A model generated the notes under the pieces. That model was given only the letters and a program-made list of their open reading frames with translations. It did no database searches and was not told the DNA's origin. The position numbers and the translations under genes were made by a program. A stretch of DNA of 64,000 bases from Solidesulfovibrio fructosivorans JJ] (GTDB lineage Bacteria; Desulfobacterota; Desulfovibrionia; Desulfovibrionales; Desulfovibrionaceae): NCBI RefSeq assembly GCF_000179555.1, contig NZ_AECZ01000003.1:124001-188000 (forward strand), in the 5' to 3' direction. Positions 41,201 to 49,920 of this stretch are shown here, in pieces; the first letter of the stretch is position 1, and every line of letters begins with the position of its first letter.

Positions 41201-43363
41201 GTTGTCGTCCTTACCCGGCGGCAACGAATGCCAAACGAGCCGCCCCGCCGCCAGATGCAGGGCGGGCTTGCGCGTTTCCTCCAGCAGGGCATAGGCGGCT
41301 TGCTGGATGCGGTCGTGGCAGAAGGCGAAGGTGACGTCCTCGAGACGGTCCGCCGATTGCTGGATGTAGAGCTCCACGTCCCGGCGCGGCGAGGTGAGAA
41401 GCCCTTGCGCCAGGGCCGGGGCCAGATCCCGGGCCAGGGCCGTGCGGCCGCGGCCGCTTAGGCTCGCCAGCGCGTCCAGGGAGAACGGATTGCCGATCAA
41501 GGCGCCAAGGGGCAAAAGCTCGAGGCTCCCGGCCGGCAGGGTGGCCAGCCGCGCCTGCAGCGCCTCCACCACGTTGTCGGCATAGGGCATGGCCGCGACG
41601 GCCCGGTCGTCCCAGATCCAGCGGCGCAGTTCGCCGTCGAAGCGCAGATGGCCGTCCTGGTAAAGCGCGGTCAAAAGGGTGCGGGAAAAAAGCGGATTGC
41701 CGTTGGTCTTGGCGTGCAGGGCCCTGGCCAGGGAGGCGACTTCGGCGTGTTGCAGGCGAAACATCTCGGCCAGGTAGCCGCGCAGGTCGGTCTGGGTCAG
41801 CGGTCCGACGAGGACTTCGGCGATGCTGGCCTGCCGTTTGCGCATGGCGGCCAGGGTCACGGCCAGGGGATGGGTCTCGGCCACCTCGTTGCTGCGGAAG
41901 GCGCCGATGCAAAGAATGGCCCCTTCCCCGCGCAGGCTGCCCATGAGCTCCAGAAGCGACAGGCTGGCGGCGTCGATCCATTGCAGGTCGTCGAGGAAGA
42001 GCAGCAGCGGATGGTTGCGCCGGCCGAGCGCTTCCATGAACAGGCGAAAGAGCGTGCCCTGGCGGGTGCGGGCCGCAACCGGGTCCAGGGCGTGCGCTGG
42101 CGGCTGCTCGCCGATGAGCGTCTCCAGATCCGGGATGACCTCGCACAGCACCCGGCCGTTTTGGCCGACGGCGGCCAGGATGCGCCGCTTCCAGGAGGCG
42201 ACCCGCGCCTCGCCTTCGCTCAAAATCTGGCGGATCAGCAGGGACAGGGCCTCGATGAGCCCGGAAAAAGGCACGGCCCGGTTGTACTGGTCGTACTTGC
42301 CGTAGGCGACGTAGCCTTTTTTCGCGGCCACGGCTCGGCTCAGCTCCTGGACCAGGGAGGTCTTGCCCGCGCCGGAGACGCCCCGGACTAGGACCACGGC
42401 GCTTTGGCCCTGGCCGGCCTGCTCGTAGAGGTCTTGCAGCGCGGCAAGCTCCCGGTCGCGTCCGACGATGCGTTCGGGAAACTGGAAGCGGTCGCGAATG
42501 TCCGCCTCGCCCAGGGGAAAAGGCGCGATCTCGCCGCGCCGCTCCAGGTCCGCGCGGCACCGGTGCAGGTCCGCGTGCAGGCCCACGGCGCCCTGGTAGC
42601 GGTCCCCGGCGTCCTTGGCCAGGCACTTCATGGCGATGTCTGACAGAGCCTGGGGAACGGCCGGATCGAGGGCGCTCGGGGCCGGCGGCGTCACGGCCAG
42701 ATGGCTGTGGATCAGCGCCCCGGCGTCGTCTCCGGTAAACGGTCGCCGGCCGGTCAGCAGCTCGTAGAGCGTGACCCCGAACGAGTAGAAGTCGGAGCGG
42801 AAATCCACCGGCCGGTTGATGCGTCCGGTCTGCTCCGGGGACATGTAGGCCACGGTGCCTTCCACGGTTTCGGGCCGCAGTCCGGTCGAGGACTGCTGGG
42901 GCATGTCGATGGCCGAGCCGAAGTCGATGAGCACCACCCGCCCGGCGGCGCGCTCATAGAGGATGTTGGCCGGGGTGATGTCGCGGTGGATGATGCCCCG
43001 GGCATGGAGCTGGACCAGGATGCGGGCCAGCTTTTCCGCGACGTCCGTCGCTTCGGCCAGGCGCAGGGGGCGGTCTTCGGCCGCCTGCTTGAGGGTGGGA
43101 AAGTCGAAGCACTCCATGACCACGACGACGGAGCGCCCGGTATGGATGAGCCGCGCGGCATGGGGAATGTCCGGCAGGTCGAGCCGTTGCAGGTATTCGT
43201 ATTCCTTTTCCAGAACGGTCAGGGCCTTGCCCGAGGGCAGAAGGACGGACGGCATCTTGAGGGCGGCCATCCGGCCGGTGGCGTCTTCCACTGCGGACAC
43301 CACCCGGTGTTTGCGGCCGGTATGAATGGTTTCGAACCTGGAATAACCAGGGATACCGAACAT
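38204..43363 (-). CDS. Giant signalling fusion: Ser/Thr kinase - AAA ATPase - GAF - GGDEF
   Basis: 1719 residues from ATG 43363 (AAGGAG upstream). Domains: a eukaryotic-like protein kinase (about 7-265) with K36, HRDITPAN (126-133) and DFGSAID (147-153); an AAA-type predicted ATPase with Walker A GVSGAGKTSL (328-337) and LLLFLDDLQWIDA as Walker B; a long helical TPR-like region (about 700-1350); a GAF domain (about 1400-1550); a coiled coil; and a C-terminal GGDEF with GGEEF (1641-1645) and I-site RSTD (1632-1635). No membrane helix. It should combine Ser/Thr phosphorylation with c-di-GMP synthesis. All catalytic residues look intact. Confidence 0.92.
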   Translation of the reverse strand: MFGIPGYSRFETIHTGRKHRVVSAVEDATGRMAALKMPSVLLPSGKALTVLEKEYEYLQRLDLPDIPHAARLIHTGRSVVVVMECFDFPTLKQAAEDRPLRLAEATDVAEKLARILVQLHARGIIHRDITPANILYERAAGRVVLIDFGSAIDMPQQSSTGLRPETVEGTVAYMSPEQTGRINRPVDFRSDFYSFGVTLYELLTGRRPFTGDDAGALIHSHLAVTPPAPSALDPAVPQALSDIAMKCLAKDAGDRYQGAVGLHADLHRCRADLERRGEIAPFPLGEADIRDRFQFPERIVGRDRELAALQDLYEQAGQGQSAVVLVRGVSGAGKTSLVQELSRAVAAKKGYVAYGKYDQYNRAVPFSGLIEALSLLIRQILSEGEARVASWKRRILAAVGQNGRVLCEVIPDLETLIGEQPPAHALDPVAARTRQGTLFRLFMEALGRRNHPLLLFLDDLQWIDAASLSLLELMGSLRGEGAILCIGAFRSNEVAETHPLAVTLAAMRKRQASIAEVLVGPLTQTDLRGYLAEMFRLQHAEVASLARALHAKTNGNPLFSRTLLTALYQDGHLRFDGELRRWIWDDRAVAAMPYADNVVEALQARLATLPAGSLELLPLGALIGNPFSLDALASLSGRGRTALARDLAPALAQGLLTSPRRDVELYIQQSADRLEDVTFAFCHDRIQQAAYALLEETRKPALHLAAGRLVWHSLPPGKDDNRLFDVLEHMRKGAPLLTDPGERLRVAELALAAGRKAKTATAFTDATGMLDFARALLPEAPWESDYPLWRDISLDLAQSLYLAGRYDEAEIRCAEIRAHAATDRDRLRLFNVQAKQYHHQARYAEAVELEYRALELLGFEIPHEDDALLALFEAEKAHIGALIEEKAGGDPAALYDQPEATAPDHILAQEMLFDLYADSYLIGRGLVCAAVSAVMARLAMDQGKSPLASVAYIHYASTLCAMGLCARDYRTGHALGSLAARLAEHYAVPALQNYTYHVFSLAVNHWINPLASSHGYWFEASRLALASGSPYSGYVYLQLAHVQLASGAPLGDVEAQAARSLEFLRASGMDGIVTLLRLIVGQPLRHLRGKTRSIASLDDKDFDGAALAEQFASLPFFLGSLRYSQLRVACLANTEEALPPPETLHGWIDVVDATQQGQIMLADSWFFYTLLLLEHARRAGGKPQGELGARIALGHDKLRLWAELCPANFRHKLLLAEAERLAGPAGDSPDLARIIDTYDQAIDAALQSAFVQDAAMAAEKAGRFWLRRGKPHLAKAYFEQALSYYDRWGATGKGRHLRQAYGTPLADIAIRGNTPLFAFQSLGLETSSGTFSETFSEGLDLLSVIKATQAISRHMVMDDLGRELTAIATENAGATKGVLIRNKDGRLVVANVIMAGDQAPLPEATGEETPVELSPDISPAVVNFVARTRHLVILNDQADPAAPGSGLSVHRDEQATLFYQCPYLAAKKPASLCCLPIILQNEVRGLLYLENAATRGAFRKDRLQLLNILAGQAAISMENARVYNELNEMNCNLETLVRARTAELHAKNKELNRKNLALQRLSTTDQLTGVYNRRSIEDRLRHEIEHCRDNESSLAIILLDVDCFKDVNDTFGHNVGDTVLVDIAVTIGRNVRSTDFFGRWGGEEFMVVVSEFVSNVLPFAERLRKVLEKKRHPTAGKVTASLGVALYLPGETPSQFVSRADQALYRAKENGRNRVELAV

Positions 43364-43435
43364 TGTTGCTCCTTCCCGCCGCCGTCCCGGGCCGTGCCTC
43401 CCCCGGGACCCGCGGGCCATACCGCGCCCGCCGCG

Positions 43436-43545
43436 CTCGTGTCGCGACCTCGAAGAAAGTAGATACGTTTTTTTACGACAAAAACTTTGACGAATTATTT
43501 TTTCTTAAAGAATAGTGGCGCATTTTTTAAGGGTCGCGACACTAG
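43436..43545. mobile_element. MITE-like palindromic element 1
   Basis: Termini CTCGTGTCGCGACC (43436-43449) and GGTCGCGACACTAG (43532-43545) are inverted repeats, identical over GTGTCGCGACC. The 110-bp body is AT-rich and non-coding. The GTGTCGCG/CGCGACACTAG termini are shared with the element at 52300. The CTAG at its right end supplies the stop codon of the nucleoside hydrolase fusion. Confidence 0.65.
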
Positions 43546-44999
43546 CCGCTTATTTCCCGGCCGAATCCCAGCGGGCGACCCTGTTCCATTTCCCACTGCA
43601 CCCCGTACGGGTCAAGCCAATAAAAGAAGGAAATGGTCGAAGTGCCGAGGTTTTCCGGGGGCCCGTAATCCGGGGACGGGTTTATCATCCGCACCTCCGG
43701 CTGCTTTTTGAGATGCTCGAACACGGCGCAGATATCCGCCACCTCCAGGGCCACGTGGCGCGGGCCGCCGATGTCGCCGGTCTTGTGGAAAACGATGTCC
43801 CGGCAGCACTCGGGGGCGTGGTAGCACATGAGTTCCAGGCACAATCCGGCCTGGGGATGGCGCAAAAAGCGCACGTCCACATCCACCTTGCCGTCCAGGA
43901 ACCCGGCGTCGCGGGCGAAGGCCGGGGAGGTGTAGTGCGGAAAGTCGATGGCACCGGCATCGTTGTAGGCCATCTGGAAGCCCAGGGCGCGGCCGTAGAA
44001 TTCCGTGGCCTTGTCCATGTCGTCGACCACGATGTTGATGTGGGAAAGCCCCAGCACCGAGGTGGTCATGGAAAGTCCCCCTCTGAGCGCTTCCAGGAAA
44101 AACGGCTTGAATCCCTGGTTCAGGCTGCGAAGCGAGGTGGCCCGGCGGCAGTTGCCCATGGCGTCGGAAACGATCAGGCAGGGCACGTCGCGGTTGTTGC
44201 CCCGCTCGCCCGGCTCCAGGATGCCCACGGGCAACTCCACGCCGCCGAAGAATCCCGGGGCCAGGAGATACCCGGCGGCCAGGGCGTCAAAGGGGTTGAA
44301 CCCCGGGCTGCCGTATAGATCCGTCCATTCCCGGGCCCACTTGTACATGTAGGGCGCGAGATAGGAGCCCGTGTCGCCGGTGTTTTCCAGGCTGCGCGCA
44401 TCCTCCTTGGTGATCCAGATCTGATGGCTCAGGGAGAAGGGGGCGAAGGTCAGCGGCACGTTGCTTTCGAGGATAATGCGCCAGGCCTCGACGTCGGCCT
44501 CGAAGTTCAGGGCGGAAAAAGGCCTGAGCTGCCTGGGGCCGACAATGAATTCTTCGCCCGGCATGCTGCGCGAGCCGGCCATGGCCACGATGCCCTGGAT
44601 GTTGTCGACCAGTTCCGGGTGGGAGGCGATCAGCACGGCGATGTTGGTGGCCGCGCCCAGGCTCACGATGGTCATGGGCGCTTGGCGCAGGGCGTCGGCC
44701 ATGGCCCAGGATGCGTCGGAGGCGGGCAGGGGCGCGCCTTTTTTGATGGGCCCGGCCGCGCCTTGCCGGACTTGCAGGCCCTTGGGGCCGAAGCGTTCCG
44801 TCAGTTTGGCGGCGATGACGCGGGCGTGCTTGGCGTCGGTGTTGCCGAAGGTGGAGCTTACGCCCCGCAGAGTGACAAGCGGGCTGCTGAAAAGCAGGAG
44901 CAGAGCCAGGGCATCGTCGATGTCGCGGTAGAAACCGGGAAAATGTTCCAATCCGATGGACACGTCGGTGTCGACCCAAAGCTCGGTGCAGGCGTTCAT
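43542..44999 (-). CDS. Nucleoside hydrolase fused to a VOC (glyoxalase-like) domain
   Basis: 485 residues in one unbroken frame. Residues 1-312 form an inosine-uridine nucleoside hydrolase with the metal/ribose site split as WVDTDVSIG...YRDIDDALALLL, then SLGAATNIAVLI. Residues about 325-475 form a VOC/glyoxalase domain beginning SVLGLSHINIVVDDMDKATE, with a later RHVALEVADI and FFYWLDPYGVQWE. The first would cut N-glycosidic bonds of nucleosides; VOC domains bind a metal and do isomerase, lyase or oxygenase chemistry, or just bind ligands. The in-frame joining is unusual. The stop codon lies in the terminal repeat of the adjoining MITE-like element. Confidence 0.85.
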   Translation of the reverse strand: MNACTELWVDTDVSIGLEHFPGFYRDIDDALALLLLFSSPLVTLRGVSSTFGNTDAKHARVIAAKLTERFGPKGLQVRQGAAGPIKKGAPLPASDASWAMADALRQAPMTIVSLGAATNIAVLIASHPELVDNIQGIVAMAGSRSMPGEEFIVGPRQLRPFSALNFEADVEAWRIILESNVPLTFAPFSLSHQIWITKEDARSLENTGDTGSYLAPYMYKWAREWTDLYGSPGFNPFDALAAGYLLAPGFFGGVELPVGILEPGERGNNRDVPCLIVSDAMGNCRRATSLRSLNQGFKPFFLEALRGGLSMTTSVLGLSHINIVVDDMDKATEFYGRALGFQMAYNDAGAIDFPHYTSPAFARDAGFLDGKVDVDVRFLRHPQAGLCLELMCYHAPECCRDIVFHKTGDIGGPRHVALEVADICAVFEHLKKQPEVRMINPSPDYGPPENLGTSTISFFYWLDPYGVQWEMEQGRPLGFGREISG

Positions 45000-45442
45000 G
45001 GCTCCCTCCTGGCGGCGTTGGCTGGCGTGCGGGATGGGTGTTTTGCTATGTAATAAGGTTGTCTATTTTGTGAAGCGCCCGCGTCAAAAGGCGAGGGCGG
45101 AAAACAAAGACGAACGGAGGCACCTCCTCGGAAAAGCAACATCTTGAAATTTCGCATGCTCCGGCGAACACGGAACCGCGTCGTCGGTCGCGCCGGCTTT
45201 TTTCGGACTGGCGTCATGATAGCGTAAGACCGACAAGGAGGAAAGAGGAACGGCGGGGCATTCCCGGCGCGGCGGGCTCCCGCGTCCCCGGCCTCGGGTC
45301 CTGGCGAGGGCTTGCTGGGGATGGCGCATTTTATTTGTATTTCTATAATTATTTCTCTTTTTGGTCGGGCCGGATGTCCGGCCGCGCCTTTCGCTGGGGG
45401 CGCGAAGCCGTCACGACGCGGGCATGGCGGCGTCGCGGTCGC
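45000..45442. other. Intergenic region upstream of the nucleoside hydrolase fusion
   Basis: About 440 bases with AT-rich patches (near 45045-45060 and 45330-45360) that may hold the promoter for the fusion gene, and short GC hairpins (for example CGCCCGCGTC...GGCGAGGGCG near 45077-45102). No gene supported. Confidence 0.4.
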
Positions 45443-45496
45443 CGGGGAAGGAGCGAAGCGTCACGCGCGAATGCGGGAAAGCGCGCTCCTTCCCCG
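45443..45496 (-). terminator. Terminator of the RND efflux operon
   Basis: CGGGGAAGGAGCG and CGCTCCTTCCCCG form a 13-bp perfect stem over a 28-base loop, just beyond the RND pump stop codon. Confidence 0.55.
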
Positions 45497-45508
45497 ACTC
45501 TCCGGGCT

Positions 45509-48500
45509 TCAGTGCGCTCCGGACTCCTTGGCCGCGTCTTCCGGCGCTTTCGCACCGGGCTTGGGCTTGTCCACGCCGAGCACGCGTTCCGCGAAGCCCT
45601 GCACCAGCACGTAGAAGACCGGCACCACCAGCACGGCCAGGAGGGTGGAGGCGAGCATGCCGCCGAAGACCGCCGTGCCCACGGCCCGCTGGCTGGCCGC
45701 GCCGGCGCCGGAAGCGGTCAGAAGCGGCACCACGCCGAGGATGAAGGCGAACGAGGTCATGATGATGGGCCGAAAGCGCAGCCGCGCCGCCTCCACCGCC
45801 GCCTGGGCGATGTCCATGCCCCAGGCGCGCCGTTCGCGGGCGAACTCCACGATCAGGATGGCGTTCTTGCTGGCCAGGGCGATCAGCAGCACCACGCCGA
45901 TCTGCGTGTAGACGTTGTTGTCCATGTGCCGGATCATAAGGGCCGCCATGGTGCCGAGCAGGGCCAGCGGCACGACCAGGATGACGGCCGTTGGCGTGCA
46001 CCAGCTTTCGTACTGGGCCGAGAGGACCAGATAGACCAGCACCACGGCCAGGGCGAAGATCAGGTAGGCCTGGTTGCCGACCTTTTTTTCCTGGTAGGAC
46101 ATGGTGGTCCATTCGGTGGCCATGGAGGTGGGCAGGTTGGCCTTGGCCATCTGTTCCATGAGGGTGAGGGCCTGGCCGGAGCTGAAGCCCGCCGCGGCCG
46201 AGCCGTAGACCGAGGCCGCGGTGTAGAGGTTGTAGCGGGTGAGCACCGTGGGCCCCAGGATGTCCTTGATGCTGGTGACCGCCGACAGGGGCATCATTTC
46301 GCCCTTGTTGTTGCGCACCTCGAGCTGCATCACGTCCGACGCCTTGAGCCGGAAACGGGGCTCGGCCTGGGCCCGGACCTGGTAGACCCGGCCGAACTTG
46401 TTGAAGTCGTTGATGTAGGTCGAGCCCATGTAGGTCGACAGCGTGCTGAAGAGATTCTGGAACGTCACGCCCTTGTACTGCACCTGGGTGCGGTCGATGT
46501 CGGCGTAGATCTGCGGCGTGGAGGCGTTGTAGGTGACGTTGAGCGGCGTGAGCCCGGTCTGGGTGCGGCCGACGCCGATCAGGCCGTAACAGGCGTTTTG
46601 CAGGGCCACGGGGCCGAGGTTGCCCCGGTCCTCCACCATCATCTGAAAGCCGCCGGCCTGGCCCAGGCCCTGGATGGCCGGCGGGATCATGACAAAGGCC
46701 ACGGCGTCCTGGAGCGTGGCCAGCCGCTCCCGGAGGTAGCGGACGATGGTGGTCTGGTCCACGCCCTTGGGCCGTTTGTCCCAGTCGGTGTAGGTGACGA
46801 AGACGGCGGCCATGTTGGGCTGGTTCAGGGAATCGAGGATGGACATGCCGCCGAAGGTGATCCAGTCGGCAACGCCTGGCGCGTCCTTCATGAATCCGTC
46901 GATCTGCTTGATGACCGCGGCCGTGCGCGAAAGCGACGCCGCCGGCGGCAGCTGGACGCTCACGATGGCGTAGCCCTGGTCCTCTTCCGGCAAAAAGCCG
47001 GTGGGCAGGGAGGCGAAGCCGAGAAACGTCACCGCGATGAGGACGACGTAGCCGAGCATGGCCGTCTTGGCGTGGTGGACCATGAAGCCGACGATCGTGG
47101 CGTAGACGTTCTCGCAGCGCTGGTAGACGGCGTTGAACCCCCGGAAAAAGGCGTTGGGCTCCTTGGTGTGCGGCTTCATCCACAGGGCGCACTGGGTGGG
47201 CTTGAGAGTCGCGGCGTTGAGCGCGCTGATCACGGCCGTCGCGGCGATGACCAGCGAGAACTGGCGGTAGAGCTGGCCGGTGATGCCGGGCATGAACGAG
47301 GCCGGCAAAAAGACCGAGATCAGCACCAGGGTGATGCCGATGATCGGGCCGAAGAGCTCCTTCATGGTGAGAATCGCCGCGTCGTGGGGGGTGCTCCCCT
47401 GTTCGATATGGTGGGCCGTGCCTTCCACGATGATGATGGCGTCGTCCACCACGATGCCGATGGCCAGGATGATGCCGAAAAGGGTCACCAGGTTGACGGA
47501 GAATCCCAGCATGGCCATGGCGATGAACGCGCCGAGGATGGTGACCGGCACGGTGGTGGCCGGCACGAGCATGGCCTTGAAATCCTGGAGAAAGAGCATG
47601 ATGACCAGCAGCACCAGGATGCCGGCCTCGATAAGGGTCTTGTAGACGTCGCGGATGGACTGGTTGACGAAGCGGGTGGTGTCGAAGGGGATGTTGTAGA
47701 CGAGCCCGGGCGGGAAATCCGCCGCGATTTTTTTCATCGTCGCCTTGATCATGTCCGCCGTCTGCAGGGCGTTGGCCCCGGGCAGCAGGTAGATGGCGAT
47801 GATGCTGGCCGGCTTGCCGTCCTTTTCGGCGAACAGGTCGTAGGTCTTGCTGCCGAGCTCCACCCGGGCCACGTCTTTTAAGCGCAGGACCTGCCCGGTC
47901 TGGTTGAAGTCGGTCTTGAGGATGATGTTCCCGAACTGTTCGGCGTCCTCCAGGCGGCCCTGGGTCTGGATCATGTACTGGAAGTGCATGTCCTTGGGGG
48001 CGGGCTGCTGGCCGATCTGGCCGGCGGCGACCTGGACGTTTTGCTGGGAGACGGCGTTGACCACGTCCTGGGCCGTGAGCCCGTAGGTCTTGACCTTGTC
48101 CGGATCGAGCCAGATGCGCATGCCGTATTCGTCGCTGCCGTTGACCGTGACCGAGCCGACGCCGGGAATGCGCGAGAGTTCGTCGCGCACGCGCAGGTAG
48201 CCGTAGTTGGACAAAAACAGGCTGTCGTAGGTGTTGTCCGGCGACTCCAGGGTGACGCACATCAGGATGGCCGTGGATTTCTTCTGCACCGTGACGCCCT
48301 GGGCCTGCACCTGCTGGGGGAGCCGCGCCAGGGCCTGGTTGACGCGGTTCTGGACGAGCACGGTGGCCATGTCCACGTCGGTGCCGACCTCGAAGGTCAC
48401 GGTCAGGGTGTAGGAGCCGTCCGAGGCGCTGTTGGAGCTCATGTAGAGCATGTCTTCCACGCCGTTGACCTGCTGCTCGATGGGCGCGGCCACGGAGTCG

Positions 48501-48676
48501 ATGATCACTTGCGGGCTGGCGCCGGGAAAGCTGGTCGTGACCTGGACCGTGGGCGGGGTGATGTCCGGGTACTGGGCCACGGGCAGGCCGAGCAGCGTGA
48601 CCACGCCGAGCAGCATGATCAGCACGGCGAGCACGTTGGACAGGACCGGCCGCTCGATGAAGAATTTGGAGAACAT
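45509..48676 (-). CDS. RND multidrug efflux pump, AcrB/HAE1 type
   Basis: 1055 residues, full length. It starts MFSKFFIERPVLSNVLAVLI, the classic HAE1 N-terminus, and has twelve membrane helices with two large periplasmic loops. The proton-relay pair appears in GIVVDDAIIIVEG in helix 4. It exports hydrophobic drugs, dyes or detergents driven by protons, joined to the membrane-fusion and outer-membrane proteins encoded just upstream. The gap to the fusion-protein gene is 12 bases. Its drug range cannot be predicted. Confidence 0.95.
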   Translation of the reverse strand: MFSKFFIERPVLSNVLAVLIMLLGVVTLLGLPVAQYPDITPPTVQVTTSFPGASPQVIIDSVAAPIEQQVNGVEDMLYMSSNSASDGSYTLTVTFEVGTDVDMATVLVQNRVNQALARLPQQVQAQGVTVQKKSTAILMCVTLESPDNTYDSLFLSNYGYLRVRDELSRIPGVGSVTVNGSDEYGMRIWLDPDKVKTYGLTAQDVVNAVSQQNVQVAAGQIGQQPAPKDMHFQYMIQTQGRLEDAEQFGNIILKTDFNQTGQVLRLKDVARVELGSKTYDLFAEKDGKPASIIAIYLLPGANALQTADMIKATMKKIAADFPPGLVYNIPFDTTRFVNQSIRDVYKTLIEAGILVLLVIMLFLQDFKAMLVPATTVPVTILGAFIAMAMLGFSVNLVTLFGIILAIGIVVDDAIIIVEGTAHHIEQGSTPHDAAILTMKELFGPIIGITLVLISVFLPASFMPGITGQLYRQFSLVIAATAVISALNAATLKPTQCALWMKPHTKEPNAFFRGFNAVYQRCENVYATIVGFMVHHAKTAMLGYVVLIAVTFLGFASLPTGFLPEEDQGYAIVSVQLPPAASLSRTAAVIKQIDGFMKDAPGVADWITFGGMSILDSLNQPNMAAVFVTYTDWDKRPKGVDQTTIVRYLRERLATLQDAVAFVMIPPAIQGLGQAGGFQMMVEDRGNLGPVALQNACYGLIGVGRTQTGLTPLNVTYNASTPQIYADIDRTQVQYKGVTFQNLFSTLSTYMGSTYINDFNKFGRVYQVRAQAEPRFRLKASDVMQLEVRNNKGEMMPLSAVTSIKDILGPTVLTRYNLYTAASVYGSAAAGFSSGQALTLMEQMAKANLPTSMATEWTTMSYQEKKVGNQAYLIFALAVVLVYLVLSAQYESWCTPTAVILVVPLALLGTMAALMIRHMDNNVYTQIGVVLLIALASKNAILIVEFARERRAWGMDIAQAAVEAARLRFRPIIMTSFAFILGVVPLLTASGAGAASQRAVGTAVFGGMLASTLLAVLVVPVFYVLVQGFAERVLGVDKPKPGAKAPEDAAKESGAH

Positions 48677-48688
48677 GGCGCGCGGCCC

Positions 48689-49888
48689 TTATTTTTTGGC
48701 CCCGGCGGGCGGCGTCTTGGTCCCGGCGGAGGCGGCCGGAGCGGACGCGGAGGCATCCGGCATCGGTTCGGCCTTGCCGCCCGCCCGGACCCGTTGCAGG
48801 TCGCTGACGATGACCCGTTCGTCACCCTTGAGGCCCTTGTCCACCACGAGCATGTCGTTGACGGAAAAGCCGATGGTCACGGGCCGCTGCTCCACCACGT
48901 TCTTGTCGTTTAAAATCAGGACGAAGCGGCCGAGCTGGTCCTGGCCCACGGCCGTATCCGGCACGAGCAGGGCCTCGCGTTTCTCCAGCGGAATGCGCAC
49001 CCGGGCGAAAAGGCCCGGAGCGATGGCGCCATCGGGATTGGGCAGCTCGCCGCGAAGCAGGATGGTGCCGGTCTTGGGGTCGATGCCCAGGCCGTAGTAA
49101 TCGAGCACACCCTTGTAGGGATAGTCGGTCGAGCCGCTGAAGCCCACCTCGACGGGGATCTTGACGTGCTTGCCCGGAGCGGCCTTGCCGCCGCGGCTGG
49201 CCTGCAGGCGCAGCAGGTCGCGCTCGCCGAGGGTAAAGTAGACGTACATGGGGTCGTAGCTGATGATGGTGGCGAGCAGGGTCTTTTCGCCGCCGCCGAC
49301 CAGGTTGCCCACGTCCACGTCGCGCCGGCTGACCCGGCCGTTAAAGGGGGCCGTGACCTTGGTGTAGCTCAAATTGATCTGGGCCAGCTCGATTTGCGCC
49401 TTGGCGTTTTCCACGCCGGCCTTGTACTGCTCGCGCTGGGCGTCCCATTTGACCACGTCCGTGTCCGGGCCGGCCTTTTCGCGCAGCAGGTTTTTGGCCC
49501 GCACGTATTCGATTTCGGCCTGATGGAGTCCGGCCAGCTGGCTTTGCAGCCCGGCCTTGGCCTCCAGGACCTTGGCTTCGTAGGGCTCGGGCTGGATGAC
49601 GAACAGCAGTTGCCCTTTTTTGACGGTCGCGCCGTCCACGTAGGCCTGCTTGACCAGGAAGCCCTCGATGCGGGCGCGCAGATCGACGGAATTGACGGCC
49701 TGGGTGTTGCCGGTGAACCGCATGTACTCCGTGACCTTGCGCCGCTCGGGCGGGGCCACTTTGACCTTGGGCGGCGGCGGGGGCACGTATTCGTTGCCGC
49801 CCTTGCAACCGGAAAGGGCGAAAAGCGCGGCCGCGACTGCGACCAGGGCGACCAGGGCCGGAACGATCCTTTTGTGATGCGTAAGCAT
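48689..49888 (-). CDS. RND membrane-fusion protein (periplasmic adaptor), lipoprotein
   Basis: 399 residues from ATG 49888. It has a lipoprotein signal ending ALFALSGC, a proline run (VPPPPPKVKV), then the lipoyl/hairpin/beta-barrel order of AcrA-type adaptors (IEGFLVKQAYVDGATVKKGQ, KVTAPFNGRVSRRDVDVGN). The C-terminus is Ala/Pro/Lys-rich. It bridges the inner-membrane pump to the outer-membrane channel. The second gene of the three-gene efflux operon. Confidence 0.93.
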   Translation of the reverse strand: MLTHHKRIVPALVALVAVAAALFALSGCKGGNEYVPPPPPKVKVAPPERRKVTEYMRFTGNTQAVNSVDLRARIEGFLVKQAYVDGATVKKGQLLFVIQPEPYEAKVLEAKAGLQSQLAGLHQAEIEYVRAKNLLREKAGPDTDVVKWDAQREQYKAGVENAKAQIELAQINLSYTKVTAPFNGRVSRRDVDVGNLVGGGEKTLLATIISYDPMYVYFTLGERDLLRLQASRGGKAAPGKHVKIPVEVGFSGSTDYPYKGVLDYYGLGIDPKTGTILLRGELPNPDGAIAPGLFARVRIPLEKREALLVPDTAVGQDQLGRFVLILNDKNVVEQRPVTIGFSVNDMLVVDKGLKGDERVIVSDLQRVRAGGKAEPMPDASASAPAASAGTKTPPAGAKK

Positions 49889-49920
49889 GGGCAATCCGCC
49901 GCGATGTTGGTTACGAGTGG

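Noticed and set aside
45335-47881. 848-codon open frame opposite the RND pump gene
   Set aside because: Low-complexity His/Gly/Arg/Asp composition; the opposite strand encodes a complete AcrB-type pump.
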